This document shows positions 1 through 5,322 of a stretch of 5,370 bases of DNA, piece after piece. The stretch is taken from contig USBH01000123.1 in NCBI GenBank assembly GCA_900552925.1, positions 1 through 5,370 of the forward strand, given 5' to 3'. Position 1 is the stretch's first letter, and each line of letters opens with the position of its first letter. The notes below the pieces were generated by a model. The model was not told the DNA's origin. It was given only the letters and a program-made list of their open reading frames with translations, and searched no databases. Source of the DNA: an uncultured Oscillospiraceae bacterium (GTDB lineage: Bacteria > Bacillota > Clostridia > Oscillospirales > Acutalibacteraceae). Position numbers and translations under genes: made by a program.

Positions 1-43
1 TTAGCTGCAGTCTCGTGGGCTCGGAGATGTGTATAAGAGACAG
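1..43. other. Nextera i7-side adapter (synthetic, not genomic)
   Basis: Positions 10-43 match the Nextera read-2 transposon adapter, and 25-43 are the 19-base Tn5 mosaic end AGATGTGTATAAGAGACAG. Bases 2-9 (TAGCTGCA) sit where an i7 index belongs, and base 1 fits the end of the P7 primer. From memory, the reverse complement TGCAGCTA is a standard Nextera XT i7 index (N728). Genomic sequence begins at 44. The apparent ATG at 29 and its residues MYKRQ are adapter translation and must not be taken as the start of the fumarase gene. Confidence 0.98.
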
Positions 44-271
44 GCGCTGATGCGCCCGCTCGATTCCGAGAATCCCGACCCGTTCTACGCGGACCTCGAA
101 AAGGAGATGCTCGAGAAGGTCAACCAGCTCGGCATCGGCCCGCAGGGCTTCGGCGGCAAGACGACGGCGATCGGCCTCAACATCGAGACGATGCCGACGC
201 ACATCGCCGGCATGCCGTGCGCCGTCAACATCAACTGCCACGTGACGCGTCACAAGACGGAGGTGCTCTAA
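44..271 (+). CDS. Fumarate hydratase (class I), alpha subunit, C-terminal fragment
   Basis: This is the last 75 codons of the alpha (N-terminal-domain type) subunit of the oxygen-sensitive [4Fe-4S] class I fumarase/tartrate dehydratase family. The enzyme reversibly hydrates fumarate to L-malate in the cytoplasm. The 5' part, about 200 codons in a normal alpha subunit of roughly 280 residues, is lost at the library end at 44. Visible family signatures are GIGPQGFGGKTTAIG (a substrate/cluster-proximal glycine-rich loop) followed by THIAGMPCAVNINCHVTRH near the C-terminus. The stop is TAA 269-271. The beta subunit starts one base after it, and its GGAGGTG ribosome binding site (259-265) lies inside this gene's 3' end, so the two are translationally linked. 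Fumarase cannot be separated from L(+)-tartrate dehydratase (TtdA) on this fragment alone. Fumarase is the commoner assignment in Clostridia. Confidence 0.93.
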   Translation, partial: ALMRPLDSENPDPFYADLEKEMLEKVNQLGIGPQGFGGKTTAIGLNIETMPTHIAGMPCAVNINCHVTRHKTEVL

Positions 272-272
272 A

Positions 273-830
273 ATGGAAAAGCATATCAAGCTGCCCCTGA
301 CCGCGGAGCTCGCGAAGACGCTCCACGCCGGCGATACGGTCTACCTCACCGGCACGATCTATACCTCCCGCGACGCCGGACACAAGAGAATGTGCGAGGC
401 GCTGGCAAAGGGTGAAAAGCTGCCGTTCGACCCGACGGACGCGACGATCTACTACGTCGGCCCGACGCCCGCGAAGCCGGGCCAGGTCATCGGCTCCGCC
501 GGCCCCACGACGAGCGGCCGCATGGACGCCTATGCGCCGACGATGATGTCGGTCGGCGCCCGCGGCATGATCGGCAAGGGCGCGCGCCTGCCGGAAGTCG
601 TCGAGGCGATGAAGAAGTACAGCGGCGTGTATTTCGGCGCGATCGGCGGCGCCGGCGCGCTGCTCGCCAAGTGCATCAAGAGCGCGGAGCTCATCGCGTA
701 TGAGGATCTCGGCGCCGAGGCGCTGCGCAAGCTGTACGTGGAGGATATGCCGCTCGTCGTCATCATCGACAGCGAGGGCAACAACCTCTACGAGGAAGGC
801 CGCGCGGCATATCTCGCACAGCACAAATAA
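273..830 (+). CDS. Fumarate hydratase (class I), beta subunit
   Basis: This complete 185-residue protein is the typical size of a stand-alone beta subunit, corresponding to the C-terminal domain of single-chain class I fumarases. It pairs with the alpha subunit encoded immediately upstream to form the Fe-S hydro-lyase interconverting fumarate and malate. Signatures in order are TSRDAGHKRM (residues 31-40, with the conserved His 37), GPTPAKPG (63-70), GSAGPTTSGRMD (74-85, the hallmark of the family), MIGKG (99-103) and YFGAIGGAGAL (120-130). The ATG at 273 is preceded by GGAGGTG at 259-265 with a 7-base gap and follows the alpha stop by one base, so the start is secure. A hairpin terminator 11 bases downstream ends the operon. 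Tartrate dehydratase TtdB is the main alternative, because substrate preference cannot be read from motifs. Confidence 0.95.
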   Translation: MEKHIKLPLTAELAKTLHAGDTVYLTGTIYTSRDAGHKRMCEALAKGEKLPFDPTDATIYYVGPTPAKPGQVIGSAGPTTSGRMDAYAPTMMSVGARGMIGKGARLPEVVEAMKKYSGVYFGAIGGAGALLAKCIKSAELIAYEDLGAEALRKLYVEDMPLVVIIDSEGNNLYEEGRAAYLAQHK

Positions 831-841
831 ATTGTCTTTGC

Positions 842-874
842 AGCAGGAGGCGGAATTGCTCCGCCTCTTGTTTG
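842..874 (+). terminator. Rho-independent terminator of the fumarase operon
   Basis: An inverted repeat GAGGCGGA (847-854) / TCCGCCTC (860-867) has a five-base loop. It extends outward with A-U, C-G and G-U pairs to 842/872. The 3' side runs into TTGTTT, a modest T-tract. It begins 11 bases after the beta-subunit stop. Confidence 0.85.
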
Positions 875-915
875 TGCATATTAATTCTGACAGAACAAAA
901 GGGGAATGAAGCGAA

Positions 916-1242
916 ATGACACCTGAAATGATTGCTGAGATTCTGGAAACCATTATGATTCTCGCATTCGGCCTTTCCTGGCCGCTGTCCATCTACAAGT
1001 CGGTCAAGTCCAGAACCGCCAAGGGCAAGAGCCTGCAGTTCGAGTTCTTCATCTGGCTCGGCTACATTGCGGGCATCGCGATGAAGTTCATCCAGTGCTT
1101 CGCGCTGGGCAAGGACGGCCCGATCTTCTATCTGGGCTGGGTTTTCTACGTGCTGAACTTCGTGGAGATCACGATCGATATGGTCCTCTACTTCCGCAAT
1201 GTTAAGCTCGATAAGGAGAGAGACGCCGCGGCGAACAAGTAA
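916..1242 (+). CDS. Small three-helix membrane protein, PQ-loop/SemiSWEET-like
   Basis: This 108-residue protein has three predicted transmembrane segments, at about residues 7-26, 41-62 and 70-93. The first ends in FGLSWPLSIYKSVKSRTAKGKS (residues 18-39), which has the layout of a PQ-loop: a Pro-containing kink, then I-x-K-S, a basic stretch and a K/T-x-G-x-S turn. The PQ pair itself is replaced by WP (22-23). The third helix holds an Asn (81) and ends in LYFRN (91-95), as in SemiSWEET half-transporters, which dimerise to move small sugars or similar solutes. The C-terminus is charged (KLDKERDAAANK) and probably cytosolic. ATG 916 has an AGGGG ribosome site at 900-904. ATG 928 (Met5) is a possible alternative. 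Terminators lie on both sides, so it is probably monocistronic, although no convincing promoter was seen. Membrane topology is well supported. The transporter-family assignment rests on motif layout only and the substrate is unknown. Confidence 0.8.
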   Translation: MTPEMIAEILETIMILAFGLSWPLSIYKSVKSRTAKGKSLQFEFFIWLGYIAGIAMKFIQCFALGKDGPIFYLGWVFYVLNFVEITIDMVLYFRNVKLDKERDAAANK

Positions 1243-1279
1243 ATGGTGCACCGGAAACGCGCCGGCAAAACGGCAAATC

Positions 1280-1321
1280 AACAAGGGGCGGGAAGCTGGC
1301 AGCTTTCCGCCCCTTGTTTTG
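1280..1321 (+). terminator. Strong rho-independent terminator
   Basis: An 18-base-pair stem, 1280-1297 with 1301-1318, has one G-U pair (1292/1306) and a GGC loop. Its core is AAGGGGCGG/CCGCCCCTT, followed by TTGTTTT. It lies 37 bases after the stop of the small membrane protein. It is much longer than needed for intrinsic termination, and it directly abuts the DUF4440 remnant. Confidence 0.92.
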
Positions 1322-1327
1322 CGTGTG

Positions 1328-1486
1328 GGGACTGCGGCGGTCTTCGCCTACCGCACGGCGTGTATCCGGCGGGAAACCGGGGCGCCGCACGGCCTTCGGG
1401 GCATGGAAACGCAGGTCTACGTCCGGGAGCCGGACGGCTGGAGGCTCGCGCACGTCCACTATTCCGGCGAAGCCGTCCCGCGCTGA
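1328..1486 (+). pseudogene. C-terminal remnant of a DUF4440/CaMKII-association (SnoaL-like) protein
   Basis: One open frame reads GTAAVFAYRTACIRRETG, then about 9 linker residues, then METQVYVREPDGWRLAHVHY, and stops at TGA 1484-1486. The pattern AVxAYxR...ETxVxxRxDGxWxxxHxHxSG is the last two beta-strands of the NTF2-fold DUF4440/CaMKII-association domain, typically found in proteins of about 120-160 residues. About 52 residues remain. Upstream in the same frame lies the terminator hairpin. The only ATG (1199) is inside the previous gene in another frame, without a proper ribosome site, so the N-terminal two thirds are missing. A re-start at ATG 1403 would yield only 27 residues. It is therefore called a 5'-truncated pseudogene. 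The motif match is by eye and moderately strong. The original function is unknown. Confidence 0.6.
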
Positions 1487-1591
1487 CGCATGGGCCGGGC
1501 GGTTAGCGTATCGCGCAAGGCGGCGCAAGGGCGCTGCGCGGAAATCAGGCAAAAATATCTTTTGCGTATATCAGCAATACCATATATACAT
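1487..1591. other. Intergenic segment with inverted repeat GCAAAA-N5-TTTTGC
   Basis: No gene is supported here. A tandem octamer GCGCAAGG occurs at 1513-1520 and 1523-1530. At 1549-1565 the near-palindrome GCAAAA-ATATC-TTTTGC lies about 27 bases upstream of the -35 box of the next promoter, a position suited to a regulator operator, or possibly a weak hairpin. Composition shifts sharply from GC-rich to AT-rich at about 1545. A second weak promoter-like pair, TTGCGT (1562-1567) and TATACA (1585-1590), also has a 17-base spacer. Confidence 0.35.
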
Positions 1592-1620
1592 TTTACATAT
1601 TTTAGAATTCCGGGTATACT
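1592..1620 (+). promoter_or_regulatory. Sigma-70/SigA promoter for the DUF1275 gene
   Basis: The -35 box is TTTACA (1592-1597) and the -10 box is TATACT (1615-1620), with a spacer of exactly 17 bases (1598-1614). The boxes match consensus at 5/6 and 5/6. The surrounding DNA is AT-rich within an otherwise GC-rich region. Transcription would begin near 1627, giving a leader of about 115 bases before GTG 1743. That leader includes two tight hairpins: GTGC-AGGC-GCAC (1631-1642) and GCCG-GAAA-CGGC (1654-1665, a GNRA tetraloop). Confidence 0.8.
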
Positions 1621-1728
1621 AGAGGCGGCGGTGCAGGCGCACGGCCGAAAATTGCCGGAAACGGCGGAGTGATTTGAGGGATTCGAATGAACGGACGGAC
1701 CGTACAGCGGCGCCCGGCGCGGCGGATC

Positions 1729-1735
1729 GGAGGGG
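1729..1735 (+). promoter_or_regulatory. Ribosome binding site fixing the GTG 1743 start
   Basis: GGAGGGG, with seven bases to GTG 1743, is the best Shine-Dalgarno in this leader. It decides for GTG 1743 over the in-frame TTG at 1674, which would add 23 hydrophilic, family-atypical residues. It also decides against ATG 1736, which is out of frame and only one base from the SD. Confidence 0.75.
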
Positions 1736-1742
1736 ATGCGGC

Positions 1743-2438
1743 GTGAAACGCTTCAGACCTACGGGACAGATGTCCGACGCGTACTTTACGGCGCTGCTCC
1801 TGACGCTTTCGGGCGGCTTTCAGGACGCCTATTCGTACTGCTTCCGGGGGCAGGTGTTTGCAAACGCGCAGACGGGCAACATCGTTCTGCTCAGCGTGCA
1901 TCTGCTGCGCGGCAGCTGGGGGAACGCGCTGCACTACCTGATCCCGCTCGGCGCGTTCGTCGCGGGCACCTGCTTTGCCGAGCTGATCCGCGGCGCGTTC
2001 CGCTATGCCCGGCGGCTGCACTGGCGGCAGACCGTCCTGCTGCTCGAGATCCTCACGCTGTTTTTCGTCGCGTTTATCCCGGTCGACAACATTGCAAACG
2101 CGCTGATCTCGTTCGTCTGCGCGATGCAGGTGCAGTCGTTCCGGAAGATGCGCGGCAACACCTACGCGAGCACGATGTGCGTCGGCAACCTGCGCAGCGG
2201 CACGGAGCTGCTCTGCGCCTTTTTCCGCACGCACGAGAAGAACCTGCTGCGCGACGCCCTGCGGTACGGCGGCATCCTGCTGACCTTTGCGGCCGGTGCC
2301 GGCCTTGGAAGCGTTGCGGCGCTCGCGTGGGGCGCGCCGGCGATCTGGTGCTCCTGCGTGTTCCTGGCCGCCGGCTTCGGCCTGATGTTCCTTTCCGGGG
2401 CGCCGGGCGGCGAAAACGACGGTGGAAAGGGCGTATAA
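1743..2438 (+). CDS. DUF1275 (YoaK-family) integral membrane protein
   Basis: The product has 231 residues when started at GTG 1743, the usual family length of about 220-240. It is a polytopic inner-membrane protein with hydrophobic segments at about residues 14-30, 42-55, 64-84, 98-115, 117-133, 173-193 and 198-217. DUF1275 signatures are GGFQDAYSY (24-32), VFANAQTGNIVLL (38-50), SFVCAMQVQSFRK (123-135) and TMCVGNLRSGTELL (144-157). The conserved Asp27, Asn41, Gln43, Thr44 and the QVQSFRK run are all present. The family is widespread but its biochemical role is unsettled. Transport or membrane-associated stress functions have been suggested, and nothing here narrows that. The gene has its own strong promoter and no clear terminator before the next gene, whose promoter starts 12 bases after the stop, so read-through into mrp is possible. 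Confidence 0.9.
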   Translation: MKRFRPTGQMSDAYFTALLLTLSGGFQDAYSYCFRGQVFANAQTGNIVLLSVHLLRGSWGNALHYLIPLGAFVAGTCFAELIRGAFRYARRLHWRQTVLLLEILTLFFVAFIPVDNIANALISFVCAMQVQSFRKMRGNTYASTMCVGNLRSGTELLCAFFRTHEKNLLRDALRYGGILLTFAAGAGLGSVAALAWGAPAIWCSCVFLAAGFGLMFLSGAPGGENDGGKGV

Positions 2439-2450
2439 AGGGCCCGCATC

Positions 2451-2479
2451 TTGACAAAACTGTTCGAAAAGACTATCAT
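2451..2479 (+). promoter_or_regulatory. Sigma-70/SigA promoter for mrp
   Basis: The -35 box is a perfect TTGACA (2451-2456) and the -10 box is TATCAT (2474-2479, 5/6), with a 17-base spacer. The expected transcript start is near 2486, about 44 bases before the mrp ATG. It begins 12 bases after the DUF1275 stop. Confidence 0.85.
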
Positions 2480-2529
2480 AAATCGTATGGAGCTTATCCG
2501 AATTTTTTGAGAAAGAAGTTGTAGAGAAT

Positions 2530-3369
2530 ATGAGCGAAAACTGCACGCACGACTGCTCGAGCTGCGGCGAGGACTGCCCCTCCCGCCAGCAGCCGGAGAG
2601 CTTTCTCGCGCCAATGAATAAGATGAGTAAGGTGAAAAAGGTCATCGGCGTCGTCAGCGGCAAGGGCGGCGTCGGCAAGAGCCTCGTCACCTCCATGCTG
2701 GCTGTCACGATGCAGCGCCGCGGCCTCAAGACCGCGATCCTCGACGCGGACGTGACCGGCCCGTCGATCCCGAAGTGCTTCGGCATGCACGAGAAGGCGC
2801 AGGGCTGCGAGGACGGCCTTTTCCCGGTCAACACGAAGAGCGGCATCGAGGTCATGAGCATCAACCTCCTGCTCGAAGACGAGACCTCGCCGGTCGTCTG
2901 GCGCGGCCCGGTGATCGCCGGCGTCATCAAGCAGTTCTGGAGCGACGTGATCTGGAACGAGGTGGACTGCATGTTCGTCGACCTGCCTCCCGGAACCGGC
3001 GACGCGCCGCTGACGGTGTTCCAGTCCATCCCGCTCGACGGCATCATCATCGTCACCTCGCCGCAGGAGCTCGTCTCCATGATCGTCTCGAAGGCGGTCG
3101 AAATGGCGCAGATGATGAACGTGCCGGTGCTCGGCCTGATCGAGAATTACAGCTACGTCCAGTGCCCGCACTGCGGCGAGCCGATCAAGGTGTTCGGCGA
3201 GAGCCACATCGATGAGGTGGCGGCGAAGTACGGCCTCAAGGTGCTCGGGCGCATCCCGCTCGACCCGCAGATCGCCTCGCTGTGCGACCGCGGCGTCATC
3301 GAGCTGTTCGAGGGCGACTGGCTGGAGGAAGCGGCGGACGCTGCGGAGGCCGCGCACAAGGACGCGTAA
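2530..3369 (+). CDS. mrp: Mrp/NBP35-family iron-sulfur carrier P-loop ATPase
   Basis: This complete 279-residue protein is a cytosolic ParA/MinD-like (SIMIBI) NTPase that, in studied relatives (ApbC/Mrp, Nbp35), binds [4Fe-4S] clusters at a dimer interface and passes them to apo-proteins. Features in order are an N-terminal Cys cluster C5-x3-C9-x2-C12-x3-C16, typical of the clostridial/Nbp35-like subgroup; a deviant Walker A GKGGVGKS (44-51) with signature Lys45; switch I LDADVTGPS (71-79); Walker B/switch II FVDLPPGTGD (149-158); and C212-PH-C215-G, the CxxC cluster-binding pair. The start is ATG 2530. Its ribosome site is weak (GAGA just upstream, or the AGAAAG run at about 2510), which is unlike the strong sites of its neighbours. 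The only full fumarase operon nearby is a Fe-S enzyme, but it lies 1.7 kb away in a separate unit, so a client relationship is only suggestive. No terminator follows before the next promoter. Confidence 0.95.
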   Translation: MSENCTHDCSSCGEDCPSRQQPESFLAPMNKMSKVKKVIGVVSGKGGVGKSLVTSMLAVTMQRRGLKTAILDADVTGPSIPKCFGMHEKAQGCEDGLFPVNTKSGIEVMSINLLLEDETSPVVWRGPVIAGVIKQFWSDVIWNEVDCMFVDLPPGTGDAPLTVFQSIPLDGIIIVTSPQELVSMIVSKAVEMAQMMNVPVLGLIENYSYVQCPHCGEPIKVFGESHIDEVAAKYGLKVLGRIPLDPQIASLCDRGVIELFEGDWLEEAADAAEAAHKDA

Positions 3370-3384
3370 AATTCAAAAAAACAG

Positions 3385-3413
3385 TTGACAACGCGGCAAA
3401 AACCGGGTATAGT
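3385..3413 (+). promoter_or_regulatory. Sigma-70/SigA promoter for the T-box transcript
   Basis: The -35 box is a perfect TTGACA (3385-3390) and the -10 box is TATAGT (3408-3413, 5/6), with a 17-base spacer. Predicted start is near 3420, about 20 bases before T-box Stem I. It starts 15 bases after the mrp stop. The -10 context CGGGTATAGTA closely resembles CGGGTATACTA of the DUF1275 promoter. Confidence 0.88.
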
Positions 3414-3419
3414 AAATTT

Positions 3420-3701
3420 AATCCGGAAAATTTCATATTCCAAAAGCGATGACGAAGACGGCGCGGTCCGGTTTGTTTCAGAGAGTCGGCGGCTGCTGCG
3501 AGCCGATACAAAAGGAGCGAGTGCCCATCCCTTCCGAGCTGAAAGCCCAAAAGCCGCAAGGCGAGTAGATGCTTTCCGAGTTGTGCTGCGTCAGTGCATA
3601 GGGCTTCATGCGAGTCCGAAGAGTGGTTCCCGTTCGGGAGCAATTTGAGTGGTACCGCGGATTTTTCTCCGTCTCAAAGCAATTTGAGACGGAGTTTTTT
3701 T
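3420..3701 (+). promoter_or_regulatory. T-box riboswitch leader (tRNA-sensing transcription attenuator)
   Basis: Stem I can be drawn. Base helix AGC (3445-3447)/GCT (3538-3540) is followed by a GATGA (3448-3452)/GA (3536-3537) kink-turn and GAAG (3454-3457)/CTTC (3531-3534). Above these are the specifier internal loop and helices TCC (3467-3469)/GGA (3514-3516) and TTTGT (3472-3476)/ACAAA (3508-3512). The apical part has the AGAGAG motif (3480-3485) and the distal loop GGCTGCTGCGA (3491-3501), closed by TCGGC/GCCGA. The T-box core TGGTACCGCGG is at 3650-3660. In the antiterminator, TTTGAG (3644-3649) pairs with CTCAAA (3673-3678) and CGG (3658-3660) with CCG (3669-3671). Uncharged tRNA stabilises this form and allows expression. 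The specifier lies in 3519-3530: UGC (3522-3524), GCC (3523-3525) and AUC (3527-3529) are all possible. The UGGU bulge (3650-3653) predicts tRNA with A73, favouring Ala or Ile over Cys. Confidence 0.95.
3667..3701 (+). terminator. T-box regulated intrinsic terminator
   Basis: A perfect 12-base-pair stem CTCCGTCTCAAA (3667-3678)/TTTGAGACGGAG (3683-3694) has a GCAA tetraloop and is followed by seven T (3695-3701). Its 5' arm is the same sequence used by the antiterminator, so the two folds are mutually exclusive. It ends 43 bases before the downstream ATG. Confidence 0.96.
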
Positions 3702-3744
3702 ATTCGGGATCAACCGCTTCGCCTTTGGAAAATACAGGAAAGGA

Positions 3745-5322
3745 ATGATCGAATTGGCAAACGAAACACAGACGGCGAGGTCTGAAAAGACGGACCTCAA
3801 AACGCAGCTCGCGGAGGTGGCGGAGCGAATCCGCACCATGCGCGACATCATGGGCCTTTCCGAGGAGGAGATGGCGCAGCGGACCGGCGTGACCGTCGAG
3901 GAGTACCGCCGGTGTGAAAACGGCGAGAGCGATTTCAGCTTCACGTTCATCTACAAATGTGCGGAGCGCTTCGGCATCGACCCGACCGACCTCATCAAGG
4001 GCGTCAGCCCGACGCTTTCCACCTACACGATTTCCCGCCGCGGCGAGGGATTGCCGATCACGCGCCGCCACGGCTTCAAGTACCTGAACCTCGCGCCGCT
4101 GTTCAAGCAGAAGACCGCCGAGCCGTTCTACGTGACGATGCCGTACAACGAGGCGGAGCAGAACGTCGCGATCAAGCTCTCCACCCATCAGGGCCAGGAG
4201 CTCGACATCATCGTCAAGGGCCGGATGCGCGTGCAGGTCGGCTCGCACATCGAGGAGCTCGGCGCGGGCGACACGATCTACTACAACAGCGGAACGCCGC
4301 ACGGCATGATCGCCATCGGCGGCGAGGACTGCGAATTTTACGCGATCGTCATGCGGCCCGGCCAGGCGCTCGAGCCGGAGAAGGACAAATTCGAGGGCCT
4401 CATCAAGGCGAAGCTCGCCCGCACGGAGCGCGAGACGGTCTCGAGCCCGTTCGTGCACACGACGCTCGACGAGAACGGCATCCTCAAGTCGATCAAATTC
4501 ACGGATGAGGAGAAGTTCAACTTCGCGTTCGACATCGTCGACCGGATCGCCGAGAAGGACCCGGACAAGCTCGCGATGCTCTGGGTCTCGAAGCACCACG
4601 AGGAGCGGCGCTTCACCTTCGGCGACATGAAGCGCATGTCGAACAAGACGGCGAATTACTTCAAGTCGCTCGGCATCGGCCGCGGCGACCGCGTCATGCT
4701 CGTGCTCAAGCGCCACTACCAGTTCTGGTTCGCGATCCTCGCGCTGCACAAGCTCGGCGCAGTCGTCATCCCGGCGACGAACCTGCTGATGGAGCACGAC
4801 TTCGACTACCGCTTCAAGGCGGCGGGTGTCAAGGCGCTCGTCTGCACGCCGGACGGCCAGGTCGCCGATGAGGCGATGCGCGCGGCGAAGAACTGCGATA
4901 CCGTCGAGCACCTGATGATGGCGAACGGCGCGCGCGAGGGCTGGCTCGACTTCGACGCCGGCGTCGAGGCGCAGAGCGACGTTTTCGAGCGCACAGCGGA
5001 CACGGCCTGCGGCAGCGACCCGATGCTGATGTTCTTCACCTCGGGCACGACCGGCTACCCGAAGATCGCCGAGCACAACTACAAGTACGCGCTCGGCCAC
5101 TACATCACGGCGAAGTACTGGCACAACGTGAACCCCGAGGGGCTGCACTTCACGATCTCCGACACCGGCTGGGGCAAGGCGCTCTGGGGCAAGCTCTACG
5201 GCCAGTGGATGTGCGAGGCCGCGATCTTCACCTACGACTTCGACAAGTTCGACGCGCACGATATCCTGCCGATGTTCAAGCGCTACAACATCACGACCTT
5301 CTGCGCGCCGCCGACGATGTAC
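3745..5322 (+). CDS. XRE-HTH / cupin / acyl-CoA synthetase fusion, 3'-truncated
   Basis: The first 526 codons are present, and the gene is cut by the library end after Tyr526. Residues 25-86 form an XRE-type helix-turn-helix (LSEEEMAQRTGVTVEEYRRC, then ENGESDF). Residues 141-205 form a cupin barrel with H148-x3-E152-x6-G159 and a second motif GAGDTIYYNSGTPHGM (173-188, His186). The first cupin metal His is replaced by Ser146. From about residue 255 an ANL-superfamily adenylation domain begins: FNFAFDIVD, phosphate loop MFFTSGTTGYPK (429-440), SDTGWGK (472-478) and TTFCAPPTMY (517-526). The layout resembles medium-chain or ACS-like acyl-CoA synthetases, which activate a carboxylate to acyl-AMP and then acyl-CoA. 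The C-terminal third, with the catalytic Lys, is missing. XRE-cupin proteins are usually transcription regulators. From memory, in gut anaerobes they often sit next to, or are fused to, such ligases. ATG 3745 is close (4 bases) to AGGAA 3736-3740. TTG 3754 has better spacing from AAAGGA (3739-3744), so the start may be three codons later. The last residues LSLIHI of the open frame are adapter. Confidence 0.9.

Noticed and set aside
856..884. Promoter-like TTGCTC and TATTAA with 17-base spacing before the small membrane protein
   Set aside because: The matches are only 3/6 and 4/6, and the -35 falls inside the fumarase terminator loop and stem. This is too weak to call.
1314..1622. A 102-codon + frame in the intergenic region
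   Set aside because: It begins inside the terminator and reads an Arg/Ser/Ala-rich sequence across the DUF4440 remnant in the wrong frame and through the promoter. It has no ribosome site.
2429..2445. Possible terminator GGGC...GCCC after the DUF1275 gene
   Set aside because: The stem is only four pairs with a nine-base loop and no T-tract.
1736..2524. Alternative + frame of about 260 codons starting at ATG 1736
   Set aside because: It overlaps the DUF1275 gene in another frame. The product is Arg/Ala/Pro-rich without motifs, and the ATG is only one base from the Shine-Dalgarno core.
1602..3357. Long - strand open frames opposite the DUF1275 and mrp genes (and at 231-992 opposite fumarase)
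   Set aside because: These are mirror images of well-supported + strand genes, with no ribosome site or family motif and repetitive charged composition.
3385..3648. An 87-codon + frame starting inside the promoter
   Set aside because: It overlaps the T-box leader RNA, whose structure fully explains the sequence. No ribosome site is present.
44..5322. CRISPR arrays, insertion sequences, tRNA or rRNA genes, phage elements
   Set aside because: No repeat-spacer pattern, transposase motif, cloverleaf or rRNA segment was seen on either strand. The only transposon sequence is the Tn5 mosaic end belonging to the library adapters.
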